Shown here: in pieces, positions 5,673 through 5,683 of the stretch
How the letters are laid out: every line of letters starts with the position of its first letter
Numbering within the stretch: position 1 is the stretch's first letter
Source of the DNA: an uncultured beta proteobacterium
GTDB taxonomy: Bacteria; Pseudomonadota; Gammaproteobacteria; Burkholderiales; Burkholderiaceae_B
Length of the DNA stretch: 5,683 nucleotides
Assembly (NCBI GenBank): GCA_903924715.1
Contig: CAIYCP010000225.1
Location: forward strand, 1-5,683
Direction: 5' to 3'
Program-made: the position numbers and the translations under genes
The notes under the pieces: model-generated
Told to the model about the DNA's origin: nothing
What the model saw: the letters and a program-made list of their open reading frames with translations, nothing else
Databases searched by the model: none

Positions 5673-5679
5673 TCTCCTT
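5673..5679 (-). promoter_or_regulatory. Strong ribosome-binding site for the TTG start
   Basis: The complement of 5673-5679 reads AAGGAGA, nearly the full anti-16S match, with AGGAG ending 5 nt before the TTG at 5668. It supports the non-ATG start over an extension into the truncated upstream sequence. Confidence 0.75.
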
Positions 5680-5683
5680 GGCC

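Overview
The window looks like an accessory catabolic or uptake region from a betaproteobacterium, most likely Burkholderiales. The main reason is the density of orphan Bug/TctC periplasmic solute-binding proteins: three complete ones, possibly a fourth at the left edge, with no membrane components nearby. By eye the base composition is near 50% GC and even across the genes, lower than in most cultured Burkholderiales. The genus cannot be fixed from this sequence.

Layout. Positions 1-38 (minus) may hold the first codons of an exported protein running off the left edge. Positions 39-326 are a divergent intergenic region with a hairpin-forming repeat cluster and a doubtful relic of a LysR-type DNA-binding domain. 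On the plus strand follow a Bug protein (327-1310), a TauD/TfdA-type Fe(II)/2-oxoglutarate-dependent dioxygenase (1417-2301) and a second Bug protein (2324-3313), only 22 nt behind the dioxygenase. On the minus strand, converging on them, an enolase-superfamily (mandelate racemase/muconate lactonizing type) enzyme (5668-4487, TTG start) is followed by a third Bug protein (4369-3395). The 81-nt convergent junction has only weak terminator-like hairpins.

How the parts may work together (inference): each enzyme is paired with secreted binding proteins of a family that captures carboxylates. This suggests two small modules, each taking up an organic acid and starting its breakdown, by oxygenation in one and by proton abstraction at the carbon next to a carboxylate in the other. 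No substrate can be named. A near-identical short palindrome lies about 30 nt upstream of the dioxygenase gene and of the minus-strand Bug gene, so the two convergent modules may share a regulator.

No RNA genes, insertion sequences, CRISPR arrays or integration sites were seen. All five complete genes are intact, with all expected catalytic residues in the dioxygenase and most in the enolase-superfamily enzyme, which has Asn where many relatives have a second catalytic Lys.
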